DNA of 64,000 nt from Aurantiochytrium sp. KH105 (GCA_003116975.1 BGKB01000168.1:62001-126000), one strand, 5' to 3'; positions 10,039 through 20,023 are shown, counted from the first letter of the stretch. Notes: a model not told the origin generated them from the sequence alone. A program made the numbers and translations.

Positions 10039-10833
10039 TCAAGTGTCTTGATTGGAAAGCACGTCTTTGTTGATTTCATCATTGTTCAATGGTGAGTAGT
10101 ATGATATTTTTAAATAGCTATTCTCAATGTTGAGGTTTCCATTCTTGACGAGAGCTGAAATTTTTATTTCTTTATCAAAGATGATACAGGCGAGGAGAAT
10201 ATACTCTGCGACATAGGAGCCTTGCATCCAGAAAAAATAAGTGCAAATAATCGCACTTAGTAGAATCGCGAATTCTACAGCCACAATGAGGATCTCGTTT
10301 CTGTTGATTGAAAAGCTCTCTACGAAGGAATGTTTGTGCACAATCATTGACATTGCAGCGAAGAAGAAGCTCATCACAGCGAAAACATTGTGGGACTCAT
10401 TGTAGCTTTCGACGGGAAGATATGTTACGACAACCAAACACACTTCGTAAATTACACAACAAAGAAAAATAACTTTAAACTGCAGGGTGTGGCTTCCGAG
10501 ATATTCTGCGACAATGACAAGATAGCTTTGCAATGAATAGCTATGCATATACACCAAGAAGGTGAAGAAGATTGTGCTTGCTCTATTGTTTGAAATCAGC
10601 TCAGACACACTCCGGTCTTCAAGGTCAGAAAATTCGTGAAGAGCGTAAACAAGAAAGACGATGTACGCCGATAGGATGAACCACGTACTGTACCGTAACG
10701 TTTCACGTGGATCTTGTTTTATTTCCCATACTTTTCGAGGTTTCAAGAGACGATGATGACCACTGTAGATTGGGTGATGAGTGGCCATGGATTCTGGCGT
10801 CTCATTCCCGTCGTCATCGTCTGAAATATACAT
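10039..10833 (-). CDS. Polytopic membrane protein, about six helices
   Basis: This is a 264 aa protein starting at the ATG at 10833; the frame is open further up only from a TTG. A short acidic N-terminus (ISDDDDGNE) precedes about six hydrophobic helices spread over residues 55-240, with a short hydrophilic C-terminus. An HNVFA element before the fourth helix loosely recalls Frag1/DRAM-type proteins, but the resemblance is too weak to name it. It is likely a membrane or envelope protein. Function unknown. Confidence 0.7.
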   Translation of the reverse strand: MYISDDDDGNETPESMATHHPIYSGHHRLLKPRKVWEIKQDPRETLRYSTWFILSAYIVFLVYALHEFSDLEDRSVSELISNNRASTIFFTFLVYMHSYSLQSYLVIVAEYLGSHTLQFKVIFLCCVIYEVCLVVVTYLPVESYNESHNVFAVMSFFFAAMSMIVHKHSFVESFSINRNEILIVAVEFAILLSAIICTYFFWMQGSYVAEYILLACIIFDKEIKISALVKNGNLNIENSYLKISYYSPLNNDEINKDVLSNQDT

Positions 10834-10917
10834 GAATTGAACTTCGTCGAGTTTGTAGAAACAGCACAATGAATAGATATTAAATCACACATACATTTGA
10901 TTGTATTCTTAATAAAT

Positions 10918-12543
10918 TCAAACAATTCTTTGAACAAGTTTTCTTGTGAGTTCTGATATTTTCATATGAGGCATACGCTGGTCGTTTTCGATAATGTACT
11001 CTGCATATTTATTTACAGGTGCAATAAAATGCTTTGTGAAGGTATTGCAAACACGAGCAGCTATGGTAAGTCTGTCAAATTTATCAATATCTTCACCGTC
11101 TCGTTTCTCAACCAGTGTATGGTATGCACCACGAACAATCTTGACAGATAGCACCGTTGCAATCGTGATTAACGAAGTAGCTTCTGTTCGTTGATTGAAA
11201 GTTTGAATATTTTCCTCCTTATACGAAGCAGTTCCTTGGAAATTTTGACCGGCAAGAGCGGCACCCATCGACTCTGAATGAATATACCATGCAACACAAA
11301 TAAAAATTACGGTCGGTATAAGAGGTTTTAGTTTCTTCGTGTTGCCTCCTTTAGCATTGAAAATTTCAGTGGCAAATAGTTGGAAGAAGGTTGCTGTTTC
11401 GTATTGGACATAGTATTTTACAATATCTTCTTTGCTAAAATTGGGGATGACTTCGTCAAGTTTGGCACTGAGCTCTTGGAGATCATCCGGCAGGAACCTA
11501 CCAAAGAATTGGCTTATGTAAGCATTGAAAGTGCCTTTATTCCGAGAACTTGGGGCCAATGTTGCTCCTCCGCCACCTGTCTGGTGTTGCATGAGATTGG
11601 ATGCTGCATATGCGATAGGAGAATCTGGATAAGAGTCCTTGATCCATTGCATCCCACCCATGGGGATTGACATGAGCATGTCGGCGTTCAATTGCAGTGC
11701 AACAATAGCAAGAGGAATTATTTTTTCGAGATGGTACCGTTTAAATCCAGGAAATCTTCGTAAAATTTCGATATCAATTAAACGTAGACTGATCATTTGT
11801 TTAGCTGTTTCAAGATTGAAATAGAACCAGAACGTGAACGTTTCACGCTGTTCATCAAACTCTTTTTCGTACTTGCCACCTTCTTCGAAATTCTGTGGAT
11901 ACGAAAACGGTTTATCAATGAATGTTTCCACCCTGGAACTTTCTATTGCTTGAGAAACTTTCTCAAGATAGTTCGTTTCAAAAGGATCGATGTTTTGACC
12001 CGAAGCAGATTTTCCAATCGAAACTGCACCGCCGGCAAGATAAACAACCATTGCAACAGTGAAAAGTGAAAAAAGATAGAGCACGCTAAATCCACCGTAA
12101 CTCACAATTCTTACAATCTTCGTCTTTGTGTTACTATCCCGTTCTGGATTGACAATGGAAAGGGGTTCCTGTACGCCGCGGTTATCCAGCTCTTCTGATT
12201 GATAGAGTTCACCAGAATCACCTTCATCAGAATCTCCTGTAAATTCATATCCTTCGCTTTCCTCCCCCGATGAAGTTGAGCTTGTAATTACTTCTTGGAC
12301 AACTCGATGCACGTTCTTTCCATCTCGCCGAACTTTGGCACTTGTGTTTAGCCTGTGCAAATCGTTGATATCACCTTTGAACGCATGGAGTCGGTTTCCA
12401 TTGCGGACAATATTCTTCTCAAGAAGAGTCTTTGTCAGCAGCTTTCCGTATTTTCCCCTTAATAGCGACCGTAGACTTGCGTACATGTCATGGTCAACAA
12501 GGAAAATGCTGTCAAAAAGCTCAAGATGAATTGCGTAAATCAT
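10918..12543 (-). CDS. Two-helix membrane protein, 541 aa
   Basis: The ATG at 12543 gives 541 aa; a second Met at residue 21 is a possible alternative. Residues 1-80 look globular, and 85-140 are acidic and Ser-rich (SSTSSGEESEG). A strong membrane helix follows at about 150-172. A long domain of about 230 residues lies between it and a second hydrophobic segment (TVIFICVAWYI, about 410). The N-terminus has no signal peptide. It is divergent from the 12669 gene with a 125-base AT-rich gap. No family recognised. Confidence 0.7.
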   Translation of the reverse strand: MIYAIHLELFDSIFLVDHDMYASLRSLLRGKYGKLLTKTLLEKNIVRNGNRLHAFKGDINDLHRLNTSAKVRRDGKNVHRVVQEVITSSTSSGEESEGYEFTGDSDEGDSGELYQSEELDNRGVQEPLSIVNPERDSNTKTKIVRIVSYGGFSVLYLFSLFTVAMVVYLAGGAVSIGKSASGQNIDPFETNYLEKVSQAIESSRVETFIDKPFSYPQNFEEGGKYEKEFDEQRETFTFWFYFNLETAKQMISLRLIDIEILRRFPGFKRYHLEKIIPLAIVALQLNADMLMSIPMGGMQWIKDSYPDSPIAYAASNLMQHQTGGGGATLAPSSRNKGTFNAYISQFFGRFLPDDLQELSAKLDEVIPNFSKEDIVKYYVQYETATFFQLFATEIFNAKGGNTKKLKPLIPTVIFICVAWYIHSESMGAALAGQNFQGTASYKEENIQTFNQRTEATSLITIATVLSVKIVRGAYHTLVEKRDGEDIDKFDRLTIAARVCNTFTKHFIAPVNKYAEYIIENDQRMPHMKISELTRKLVQRIV

Positions 12544-12668
12544 GATTCGATTGGGTAAACTTTTTCAACTCATGCATTCTCGAGAGTTCCAGTGCAGAAT
12601 ACTTATATGTATTTTTTGAAAAAGGATTAGTTAGTTGACGGCCAAGAGAAAGAATCCAAAAATTGAAA

Positions 12669-13160
12669 ATGGACGAAAGCACGACAATTATCGTTGTTGT
12701 TGTAGTACTTATTCTGCTGCTTCTTTTCTGTTGTGGTGGATTTGGTGGATACTACTATTATAAGAAAACTAGAAAGAATAGAAAAAATAAAACGCGACGG
12801 CCCCATCGTCGAGTCCTACCAATTGTAGCACGCCTTCCGGGTCAAAGACCACCTGCGCCAAGCGCGGACAATCCTCAGAAGAAGCAGCTGCTGCCGAAAA
12901 AGCCCACTCCTGTTGCTTCAGCACCCTCGCCAGCTTCAGCTCCCTTGCAACGTCCAGCAAAGAACCACCAACCCTCATTTTTTGAACGACTGAAATCCTT
13001 TTTCACACGACAACATCACCAGAGTCCGGGAATTTCCAAACAGACGGTTGCTCCGGTAGCAGCACCGCAGGAACGGGAGGTGCAGAAGCCCAAGGAAAAA
13101 CAAAAGAAGAAGAAGAAGTCCAAGAGAGAGGAATCGTATCCTCTCCAGGAGATTATTTAA
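12669..13160 (+). CDS. Small single-helix membrane protein with basic proline-rich tail
   Basis: This is 163 aa from the ATG at 12669. Residues 7-30 form one very hydrophobic helix (IIVVVVVLILLLLFCC). A GG/YYYY turn, a strongly basic KKTRKNRKNK stretch and a proline/alanine-rich tail with further Lys runs follow. The positive-inside rule puts the tail in the cytoplasm or virion interior. It could be an envelope protein whose tail touches the capsid or DNA; this is inference. Confidence 0.65.
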   Translation: MDESTTIIVVVVVLILLLLFCCGGFGGYYYYKKTRKNRKNKTRRPHRRVLPIVARLPGQRPPAPSADNPQKKQLLPKKPTPVASAPSPASAPLQRPAKNHQPSFFERLKSFFTRQHHQSPGISKQTVAPVAAPQEREVQKPKEKQKKKKKSKREESYPLQEII

Positions 13161-13255
13161 TTAATTGGACTATATCTAAAATATCATTTCCTATATTATA
13201 AGTGTTGTTGTGCATGCATTCTTCGAAGTTGCCATATTTATTGCGAGTTGATAAC

Positions 13256-14323
13256 ATGATTACGCGTCTTGATATTATTTACTACATTCCAGTTGTGTTA
13301 ACTTTTCTTGACCAGGTTTCTGTGGGTTTTTCACGTAGTCTTATTATTCCATCAACGTGTGTTGATACAGGTGAAACTTTCACCGCGAACAGCGAGACAT
13401 TGGACATGATAGAATGTCTTGTGTCTGCTGAAGATTATGATACCTGCTCATTTTACATGGGAAACTATAGCGGTGTCGTTTCCGAGAACACAATGAAAAA
13501 AACGAATAAGATTATTTGCCCAGATGTGAGACCATATGAATTGGACGGAGACTCTGAAAATGAAACTCTCATTCAACAATGCGTAAATCTTTGCATAAAT
13601 TTGACAATGGACGAATCAAATAATTTCATTTGCGCGTCTGCCTCTGTACACCCGACGCCTGGCAGCTACGATAACCCTGTTTGTTTTGCAAGCTCGTGTA
13701 CATTCGTTGGGAGTGACTATGTTGGTGTCCTCGAAGATCTAAGGTTCAAGTCAAAAAGTGGTTACCCGGAGATGCGAAGTCTTTGGATGCACAACACCGA
13801 AGAGTGTGTTCAGAGTAGACTCTATGCAACAGAGAGTCCGACGAATGCACCGACAAGATACCCAACGGTATCGTCCGAAGATTTAACAGACAGCACACTC
13901 TATGAATTCCCGGAACGAACATTCGGCATGTACATTGAGTCTGACCGCTACCTTATTAACACAATAACAGATTCAACGATTGACACGTGTGAAAACACAT
14001 GCGTTGATTACAGAAACCCGTTGAATTCAAATGTACATTGCATGGCATTTACATATAATATTGACACTCTATTGTGCAAGCTCTATTACAAATTCGACTC
14101 TGCTGATGCCGTTCATGGTGGAAATAATTTTCTCTATATTCGGAATGAAGATGCTGTCTCCACCGCTAGCGTGACACCCGCACCTACAATTTCAGAAGGA
14201 CCGACTAGTTCATCGAGCAAGACAAGCCAAAGCAGTAATCTCGTACCAATTGCCATTGGCGCATCAGTTGGAGCTTTCTTTTTCATTATTCTAATCGCAT
14301 TTGTTTTTAATCGCATGACATAA
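13256..14323 (+). CDS. Type I membrane protein with PAN/apple-like domain
   Basis: The ATG at 13256 gives 355 aa with a signal peptide at 1-22; an ATG at 13214 would add 14 residues. The ectodomain has about 14 cysteines. After a short PTNAPTRYPT linker comes a Cys pattern (CENTCVDYRNP, then CMAF, then CKLYYKFDSA) like PAN/apple domains, which bind proteins or sugars. A Ser/Thr stalk and a C-terminal membrane helix (about 328-350) end the protein. It shares the PTxxPT linker type with the metalloproteases. A surface-attachment role is plausible but inferred. Confidence 0.65.
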   Translation: MITRLDIIYYIPVVLTFLDQVSVGFSRSLIIPSTCVDTGETFTANSETLDMIECLVSAEDYDTCSFYMGNYSGVVSENTMKKTNKIICPDVRPYELDGDSENETLIQQCVNLCINLTMDESNNFICASASVHPTPGSYDNPVCFASSCTFVGSDYVGVLEDLRFKSKSGYPEMRSLWMHNTEECVQSRLYATESPTNAPTRYPTVSSEDLTDSTLYEFPERTFGMYIESDRYLINTITDSTIDTCENTCVDYRNPLNSNVHCMAFTYNIDTLLCKLYYKFDSADAVHGGNNFLYIRNEDAVSTASVTPAPTISEGPTSSSSKTSQSSNLVPIAIGASVGAFFFIILIAFVFNRMT

Positions 14324-14400
14324 TTAACATTATTTTATACATAAGTGAAACTTATAATTCCTTTCTTGACGGTTTCAGTAAATAAAGGGATTGAAACACA

Positions 14401-17010
14401 ATGGATCTCTCCGCTTTACCACCGAATGCAGACTTTCTTCTTCAGGCATTCATCAAGGTAAATGATGCAAAGATTCGTGCTTGGGCACACAGACGAATGA
14501 CGGGTGCAAACGAAAAAAATGTGCGCAAAATCAATACCGGTGTAAATATGGCAAAGTCAGGGGTTGCGTTTGCCACTATTCTTTCCATCCTCTGGAGAGG
14601 CCAAGCCGCTATCGACGAGCAACCGAGACCTGTTGATAAGATGAAAGCATTGGCGCTGTTTTCGAACAGCGTTTCGCGACCACAGTATTTCAGTTCGGGA
14701 TTCTCCGCTTTCACTGAAAGTGTCAGTAGAGCACTGGAGTTAGAAGAGGGTGAATTCGATGATGATTTGGTCGAAACACTCTACATGATTGCACGTGATT
14801 CGAATCGTGTTTTCAAGCCTACGAATGCCTTGCACTCTGTAATCGTTGATTCTGAAGAATGGAGAAAGGAGCTTAGCTACCACGAAAAGTACAAGGATGA
14901 ATACGACAACTCTTGGATTTTCCACTCGAATCTGATGTCGTCTTGGAATGAATACAACAAACTGTATTCATTGCGAAAGAGTCGAGGAGAAATTCTGGAC
15001 ATTGCTTCCAAAGATTTGGAAAAGACAATGTCGGCTTTCGACAAAATTTTGGACCTGAAGAAGTACAGTGAGTTGAGTTTCGAGACCAAGGTGAAACTTC
15101 TTGACTCTCTGTCTTTGTATCCCGACATGGTCATGAAAAAGCCCCTACTTCGAGCACTAAATGCAACGTTTGATGAATTTACCTATCCCTATTACGAACA
15201 GACCTTTACAGGATCTGCTGAGGATGATTTGGGCACATTGGATCCAAAGGTTGTGCCAATGCTGAACAACATCAAGGGCGTTCTGCAAAATTTTACGAAT
15301 GATCTATTCGCTGGTACACTCGATGAGTTTATCATGTCAAGTGGAGGCGACGCAAGCTATATCCCCGGCCTGCTACAAGTGTTTTCAGAGAGAACTCGTG
15401 AATCACTTGAACTCGAGGTAAAAGAATTCTTTGAACTACTCGATAGAGACGATGTTTCTTCCATTCTGAGCATTGAAAGTCGAGTCATGCTACACACAAT
15501 TTATGGCGTTCCACTTCCGATGTCCTTTCAGGATGAGAAATCAACCCACCTCATGGGAGTTTCCGGGATGTTTAACACTCTTCAACTTGAAATGACGCGG
15601 ACAGCGAATGAAGCTCGTACGGCGGTCGAGGAGACCATGCATGGTCTACAGACTATTGATATTGCTGACATGGCTGAAAACGTTCAAAATCTCGTTGTCG
15701 ATTCCATTCGGAAGGCAACGATTTACCTTCATAAGCAACTTGTGTACAAGATGATGGGCTATCAAAAGCTTGCTCCTCTTCAATATGAATCTGCTGTTTC
15801 TGATGAAGAAAAGGAGCAGCTCTTTTCCGACCTTGAAGGAGTTTCTTCGGACAACGCGATGCACAAATCAGTGGGTGCCGCTGTGCTGTGTTTGTTTGGC
15901 GTGGTGACGTACATGTACATGAGTAGGAACAAGGTGCCATCAGAGAGAGATATCGCCTTGTCTATTATCAAGGCATCGAATAATCTATACTCACTCGAAG
16001 ATTTGGAAAAAGCAGCAAAACAATATTCCGAAGAAGGTGGAGAGAAAACAAAGATTGATTTCTTCCGCCACTTCAATGAACTCATTTTGGACCAAGGCAT
16101 TCTTCATAATGTGTACCTCAAAGAGCATAAGCATGTCCTCACAGGTCTCAATAAAGAAGACAAAAGCCAGCCTGGTTTCACTCTGCGTCAACTTACCAAA
16201 TTTGTGGAAACCGTTTTCAAGTTCGAGAAGACTGTGAAACTAAAACAGATGATGCAACGGGACAACTATACGCCATTCAATCAGATCCTACTGGTTCCTG
16301 ATTATAATACTATAACGAGTGCGCTTCGGGAACATTTCAAAGTTAAAGAATTTCTTCCGCGGCTGAAGTGGTTGACGTTTGGAGGAAAGACAATGGACAT
16401 TAGTAGCAAGTCTTTGCTATACATTTATACCAAATCACTGTGCAAGAATGCTGTTTTTACTGACAAGAAGAGCAATAAGAAGTTTCCTGAGTCAAGACCA
16501 CTTCTCCAGATGATTATTATGTTCATTTACATTAAATTGATTGCAATGTCTAAAACAAACGACTCTAAATTGTTCCTTCTCCAAGCAAAAGTGGAAGAAG
16601 ATGATCCAATGACGTTCGCTTATCCCTATATCTTTAATAGTATCAGAATGGAATCTTATGTTCTTCGGAATATAGCAATTGAGGTACTCAAACTTTTTCA
16701 ACTAAATGTCTACACTCAAACAGGCGATTCTCGAGATGGCTTACGAGCAATTCAACATTTAAGTATGCATAATGCATTTAGCGATAACTTCGAGGAATGC
16801 TTTCTTCGTGAGAATTACCGAAACACGCTAGATAAGAGTGCGTTCATCGAGCAAGGCATGTTTGCACCGAATGTGTTTTACGGCATCACTTTTGAAGTCT
16901 CGTTTTCAAAGAAGAATAGAGACAGTATTGCAAATTATAAGTTTAAGCTCAGCGATGACTTCTTTACACACAGTCCAGAGGAAATGGATGAAATTCTAGA
17001 ATATATTTAA
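14401..17010 (+). CDS. Large hypothetical protein, 869 aa
   Basis: The ATG at 14401 begins a mostly helical, polar protein with one possible membrane helix in the middle (about 489-508, AAVLCLFGVVTYMYM). The N-terminal half contains many short amphipathic helices and acidic patches; the C-terminal half is richer in Lys and aromatic residues. No catalytic motif or zinc site is seen. Its size suggests a structural virion protein. A core-promoter-like TTTATACATAAG lies about 65 bases upstream. Confidence 0.7.
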   Translation: MDLSALPPNADFLLQAFIKVNDAKIRAWAHRRMTGANEKNVRKINTGVNMAKSGVAFATILSILWRGQAAIDEQPRPVDKMKALALFSNSVSRPQYFSSGFSAFTESVSRALELEEGEFDDDLVETLYMIARDSNRVFKPTNALHSVIVDSEEWRKELSYHEKYKDEYDNSWIFHSNLMSSWNEYNKLYSLRKSRGEILDIASKDLEKTMSAFDKILDLKKYSELSFETKVKLLDSLSLYPDMVMKKPLLRALNATFDEFTYPYYEQTFTGSAEDDLGTLDPKVVPMLNNIKGVLQNFTNDLFAGTLDEFIMSSGGDASYIPGLLQVFSERTRESLELEVKEFFELLDRDDVSSILSIESRVMLHTIYGVPLPMSFQDEKSTHLMGVSGMFNTLQLEMTRTANEARTAVEETMHGLQTIDIADMAENVQNLVVDSIRKATIYLHKQLVYKMMGYQKLAPLQYESAVSDEEKEQLFSDLEGVSSDNAMHKSVGAAVLCLFGVVTYMYMSRNKVPSERDIALSIIKASNNLYSLEDLEKAAKQYSEEGGEKTKIDFFRHFNELILDQGILHNVYLKEHKHVLTGLNKEDKSQPGFTLRQLTKFVETVFKFEKTVKLKQMMQRDNYTPFNQILLVPDYNTITSALREHFKVKEFLPRLKWLTFGGKTMDISSKSLLYIYTKSLCKNAVFTDKKSNKKFPESRPLLQMIIMFIYIKLIAMSKTNDSKLFLLQAKVEEDDPMTFAYPYIFNSIRMESYVLRNIAIEVLKLFQLNVYTQTGDSRDGLRAIQHLSMHNAFSDNFEECFLRENYRNTLDKSAFIEQGMFAPNVFYGITFEVSFSKKNRDSIANYKFKLSDDFFTHSPEEMDEILEYI

Positions 17011-17078
17011 TTAAATACAAAACAATATTTAATCGAATTCGATTTTTTTTCTACGTCCAAGTCTTGGCTTCATTTACC

Positions 17079-17711
17079 ATGTCGAATCTGGCTGAGCTTT
17101 TTGCGCTTTTGAATATTAGGGAGCAACCTGTGTTGAGAACCCTCGTTGGCTTTGGGGATACAGAGGGTGCGCCTCACAAACGGGACGGTAAGTCTCACCT
17201 GTGGGACTTTGCTGTTGTTTTTGACCATATCCTTCAGAAGAAAGGGACGTCCTCTCGGATGTTCGGGCTCGAGCATCCTCATATTTTCAACATGTCAATT
17301 CCGAAAAAGTCCAATAATGCGTCCTTAACATGGAAAATGACCCACACGAGTAACTGGTTGAAGCACTTAGATTTATTGCGCAAAATGCACAATGTGGATA
17401 GAATTCTCATCATTTTCTGGAATGCACCTCATGACAGAACTGTCCTACGCACAACTTTCGGTGATGATTTACCGTTTGATACATATGACTTGTTGATGCA
17501 TTTCCGCAGGGACAAAAAGATACATTTTAAAAGCTATTCTTTAATTAATGTTTTTAATGCATTAAAATCGGCTCAGAAAAGACCATTAACCCTGTCCTCT
17601 CGCGCAGTGCAACATTCTGCACTTGGAGACGCAATGATTCTTCGCGATGTTTTTAGATGGAATGAAACTGTAATAGACCAAGAATACATCGTTTCAAAAG
17701 TTGTACGGTGA
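17079..17711 (+). CDS. Divergent DEDDh (DnaQ-like) exonuclease
   Basis: This is 210 aa from the ATG at 17079. The order of motifs fits the DnaQ 3'-5' exonuclease superfamily. Motif I is GDTEG near residue 32 (D and E two apart), motif II is WNAPHD with a following DTYDLL, and the third motif is HSALGDA near the C-terminus (H and D five apart). The protein is close to a minimal exonuclease fold. A clearer DEDDh exonuclease lies at 24330. Likely roles are DNA end trimming or proofreading. It overlaps the convergent membrane gene by 18 bases. The DNA holds a GGACGTCC site at 17245. Confidence 0.6.
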   Translation: MSNLAELFALLNIREQPVLRTLVGFGDTEGAPHKRDGKSHLWDFAVVFDHILQKKGTSSRMFGLEHPHIFNMSIPKKSNNASLTWKMTHTSNWLKHLDLLRKMHNVDRILIIFWNAPHDRTVLRTTFGDDLPFDTYDLLMHFRRDKKIHFKSYSLINVFNALKSAQKRPLTLSSRAVQHSALGDAMILRDVFRWNETVIDQEYIVSKVVR

Positions 17712-18137
17712 TGAGGCTGCTGGTGCACCTGACGAAGGCACTACTATTTCTTCATCAGGCACAATCAGTTTTACTTCGGGTGTTTTCTTGATTGTCACAA
17801 TTCCACGTTTGAGTTGCTTGAACGTGAACACCATGTAATACACAGTGTAAAGAAATGTTAGGATAATCACAACATCTACATATTCGTATGAATGAAGGGG
17901 TACCATGAACAAGCACAGGATTGTAAAAATGGCGAAAAATATTGCAATGAGTTGGGTCTTGTTCTCTTGAACTTTCTGCATCGAGCCCATCATATTTCGA
18001 TCATCGACAAAAATTCGTTTCAAGACTCGAAAAAGAAACGCATAAAATACCGTCTGCGACACTATCAGGACAACTTCTGTCGGAAATGAATGTGGATCTC
18101 GAAATCCATCTTCATGTCTCGTTGTCTTTACCACCAT
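17694..18137 (-). CDS. Three-helix membrane protein, 147 aa
   Basis: The ATG at 18137 is preferred; the longer frame starts at a TTG. Three hydrophobic segments are seen (about 20-40, 64-85 and 88-108), with a cytosolic C-terminal tail of charged residues (VPDEEIVVP). No family recognised. Its end overlaps the end of the convergent exonuclease gene. Confidence 0.6.
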   Translation of the reverse strand: MVVKTTRHEDGFRDPHSFPTEVVLIVSQTVFYAFLFRVLKRIFVDDRNMMGSMQKVQENKTQLIAIFFAIFTILCLFMVPLHSYEYVDVVIILTFLYTVYYMVFTFKQLKRGIVTIKKTPEVKLIVPDEEIVVPSSGAPAASSPYNF

Positions 18138-18237
18138 TCTAATTTTATTGGTTCTCACAGTCAATATCCATTACTCTATCGATAATACATACATTTATTT
18201 TTTTAGTTGTTAATTTACTACTTTGCTTGCTTCAATT

Positions 18238-19917
18238 CTATTCCAGGAGCTCATGGTGTTTTTCGATGACCTCATCATACATCTTTGCAATTTCACCGTC
18301 ACTCACCTCTTCTTCATTTTCAGAATCGTTATCCGAAGTCGGTGCTTTCCATCCTTGCTGATCATAATATACCGTCAGCGATGTACTCGTTTGACTCACT
18401 TCCGGTTTTTCAATTGACTTACTATTATCACTGGCCTCAGCATCGTCATCGTCGGAGTCCATTGCCTTCGATTCATCATCGTCGGAGTCCATTGCCTTCG
18501 ATTCATCATCATCGGAGTCAATTGCCTTCGATTCATCATCATCGGAGTCAATTGCCTTTGACTCGTCATCATCGGAATCATTTGCCTTCGACTCATCATC
18601 ATCGGAATCATTTGCATTTGACTCGTCATCATCGGAATCATTTGCCTTTGACTCGTCATCATCGGAATCATTTGCATTTGAGTTCTTTAGTCCATGGTTG
18701 TCCTCTGGGACGCCCTCAAGGTTGTCCTCACGATTTTCCCCTTGGACGTCCCCTTGGACGTCCTCTTGGATGTCCTCTTGGACGTCCTCAAGGTTGTCGT
18801 CCCCAAGGTTGTCCTCTTGGACATCCTTAGGGACGCCCTCAGGGACGTCCTCAGGAATGTCCGTGGACTTCTTCACATTTGCAGATGTATGTGTTTCGGT
18901 CCCCATTTGAGATTTCTCTGTATCTGAGCTTGATACTGAATCTGAGTCTGAATCTGAGTCTGAATCTGAGTCTGAATCCGAATCTGAATCTGAATCTGAA
19001 TCTGAATCTGAATCCGAATCCGAATTGGATGATTCCGATAGGAGTTCTTCGGGTTTATGGGTCTCCGACTCTGACTCTGACTCCGAGTCTGACTCCGAGT
19101 CTGAGTCTGAGTCTGAATCTGAATACTCGTTCATGTTTGCATCCTCTGCATTCCATCTTACTTTACCCTTGATAGCAGAACCAATGTTGTCCCAGTCCCC
19201 ATCATTGACAACCATGTCCCTACTTTCCTCATTGGATGACATACTTGACTTTGAGTCAGAATCAGAATCTGAATCTGAGAACTCGTACGTGTTTTCATTA
19301 TCACCGAACTTGTCGAATTTCCACCTTACTTGACTTGTGTTCTTGTTGATGCCAGAAGCAATTTGATCCCAGTCCTCATCATGGACGAAATGGGCTCTCC
19401 TGTCCTCCTTCGATGACTCTGTCTCTGACTCTGAGTCTGTCTCTGACTCTGTCTCTGACTCTGACTCTGACTCTGACTCTGATCCACGTGTACTTGCCTG
19501 ATTGAGGTTGTTCGCATTTGCATTTGTATTAATTCCCTCCGGAAGTCGAGAAGCCCAGTAACTAAACATAGCATCATAGTCAACGATGTATCCTCCGCTA
19601 GCACGTTTACTGACCTTTATACAACGTGCCTTCATTAGGGGATTATCCCTCAAGGCTTGAACAATTGCTTTTTGTACAAATGGTAGGATCTTTTCCACTT
19701 GCTTGGGCTCTTCTGGGGTAAAAGAACGTTCCAACTCATCAACCGTCAATGTACTCAACATGGCCATTGCTTTTAAATCGAACAACGTATCTTCATAATT
19801 AGCATGTACTGGTTCAGTCTCACGTCTTTTTCCTAAAAAAGATTCAGTTTCTTGAGACATCTGCAACATTGCAACATGACCAAAAACATCCGCAAAATAA
19901 TCTTCTTGGATATCCAT
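18238..19917 (-). CDS. Acidic SD-repeat protein
   Basis: This is 559 aa from the ATG at 19917. Residues 1-140 look globular (helical, with FGHVAMLQM and a central YWASRLPEG element). The remainder is low-complexity and strongly acidic. It holds three blocks of Ser-Glu/Ser-Asp dipeptides separated by two similar modules (EDWDQIASGINK and GDWDNIGSAIKG, each followed by a VRW). A block rich in DVQED/DVPEG units follows, then about nine copies of NDSDDDESKA. The two W-containing modules look like duplicated short binding motifs in a flexible chain. Possible roles include histone or capsid-protein chaperoning or phosphorylation scaffold; all are inference. Confidence 0.75.
   Translation of the reverse strand: MDIQEDYFADVFGHVAMLQMSQETESFLGKRRETEPVHANYEDTLFDLKAMAMLSTLTVDELERSFTPEEPKQVEKILPFVQKAIVQALRDNPLMKARCIKVSKRASGGYIVDYDAMFSYWASRLPEGINTNANANNLNQASTRGSESESESESETESETDSESETESSKEDRRAHFVHDEDWDQIASGINKNTSQVRWKFDKFGDNENTYEFSDSDSDSDSKSSMSSNEESRDMVVNDGDWDNIGSAIKGKVRWNAEDANMNEYSDSDSDSDSESDSESESESETHKPEELLSESSNSDSDSDSDSDSDSDSDSDSDSDSDSDSDSVSSSDTEKSQMGTETHTSANVKKSTDIPEDVPEGVPKDVQEDNLGDDNLEDVQEDIQEDVQGDVQGENREDNLEGVPEDNHGLKNSNANDSDDDESKANDSDDDESNANDSDDDESKANDSDDDESKAIDSDDDESKAIDSDDDESKAMDSDDDESKAMDSDDDDAEASDNSKSIEKPEVSQTSTSLTVYYDQQGWKAPTSDNDSENEEEVSDGEIAKMYDEVIEKHHELLE
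18441..18680 (-). repeat. 30-base coding repeat (NDSDDDESKA units)
   Basis: Eight to nine tandem copies of a 30-base unit (plus strand tcatcatcggaatcatttgc with small changes) encode DSDDDESKA repeats at the C-terminus of the acidic protein. The phase is kept in all copies. Confidence 0.8.
18744..18850. repeat. GGACGTCC palindrome cluster, in acidic protein
   Basis: Four exact GGACGTCC copies (18744, 18756, 18780, 18843) and several near-copies (ggatgtcc, ggacgccc) are spaced about 12-60 bases apart. They encode the DVQED/DVPEG stretch. Confidence 0.75.
18931..19125 (-). repeat. Ser-Asp/Ser-Glu hexanucleotide microsatellite
   Basis: Long runs of tctgaa/tctgag hexamers on the plus strand encode (SD)n and (SE)n tracts of the acidic protein. 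Similar shorter runs lie at 19251-19280 and 19421-19480. Confidence 0.8.
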
Positions 19918-20023
19918 GAGTGATATTTGATTACTTGAAACAGTTTAACAACTACATTTCGAACGTAACATATATTACATAAATGGAGTATCAATACCAA
20001 GTGACTCACTCAACGTTTCAACG

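Noticed and set aside
10039-10833. Naming the six-helix protein as Frag1/DRAM or as a third heliorhodopsin
   Set aside because: Only one short element is suggestive of DRAM, and the heliorhodopsin helix 3 pattern is absent.
18441-18680. CRISPR-like regular repeats
   Set aside because: Units are contiguous 30-base coding repeats in frame, with no unique spacers.
18285-18830. Plus-strand frame with HHRSQLPS repeats and other frames over the acidic protein
   Set aside because: These are antisense readings of the 30-base and SD repeats.
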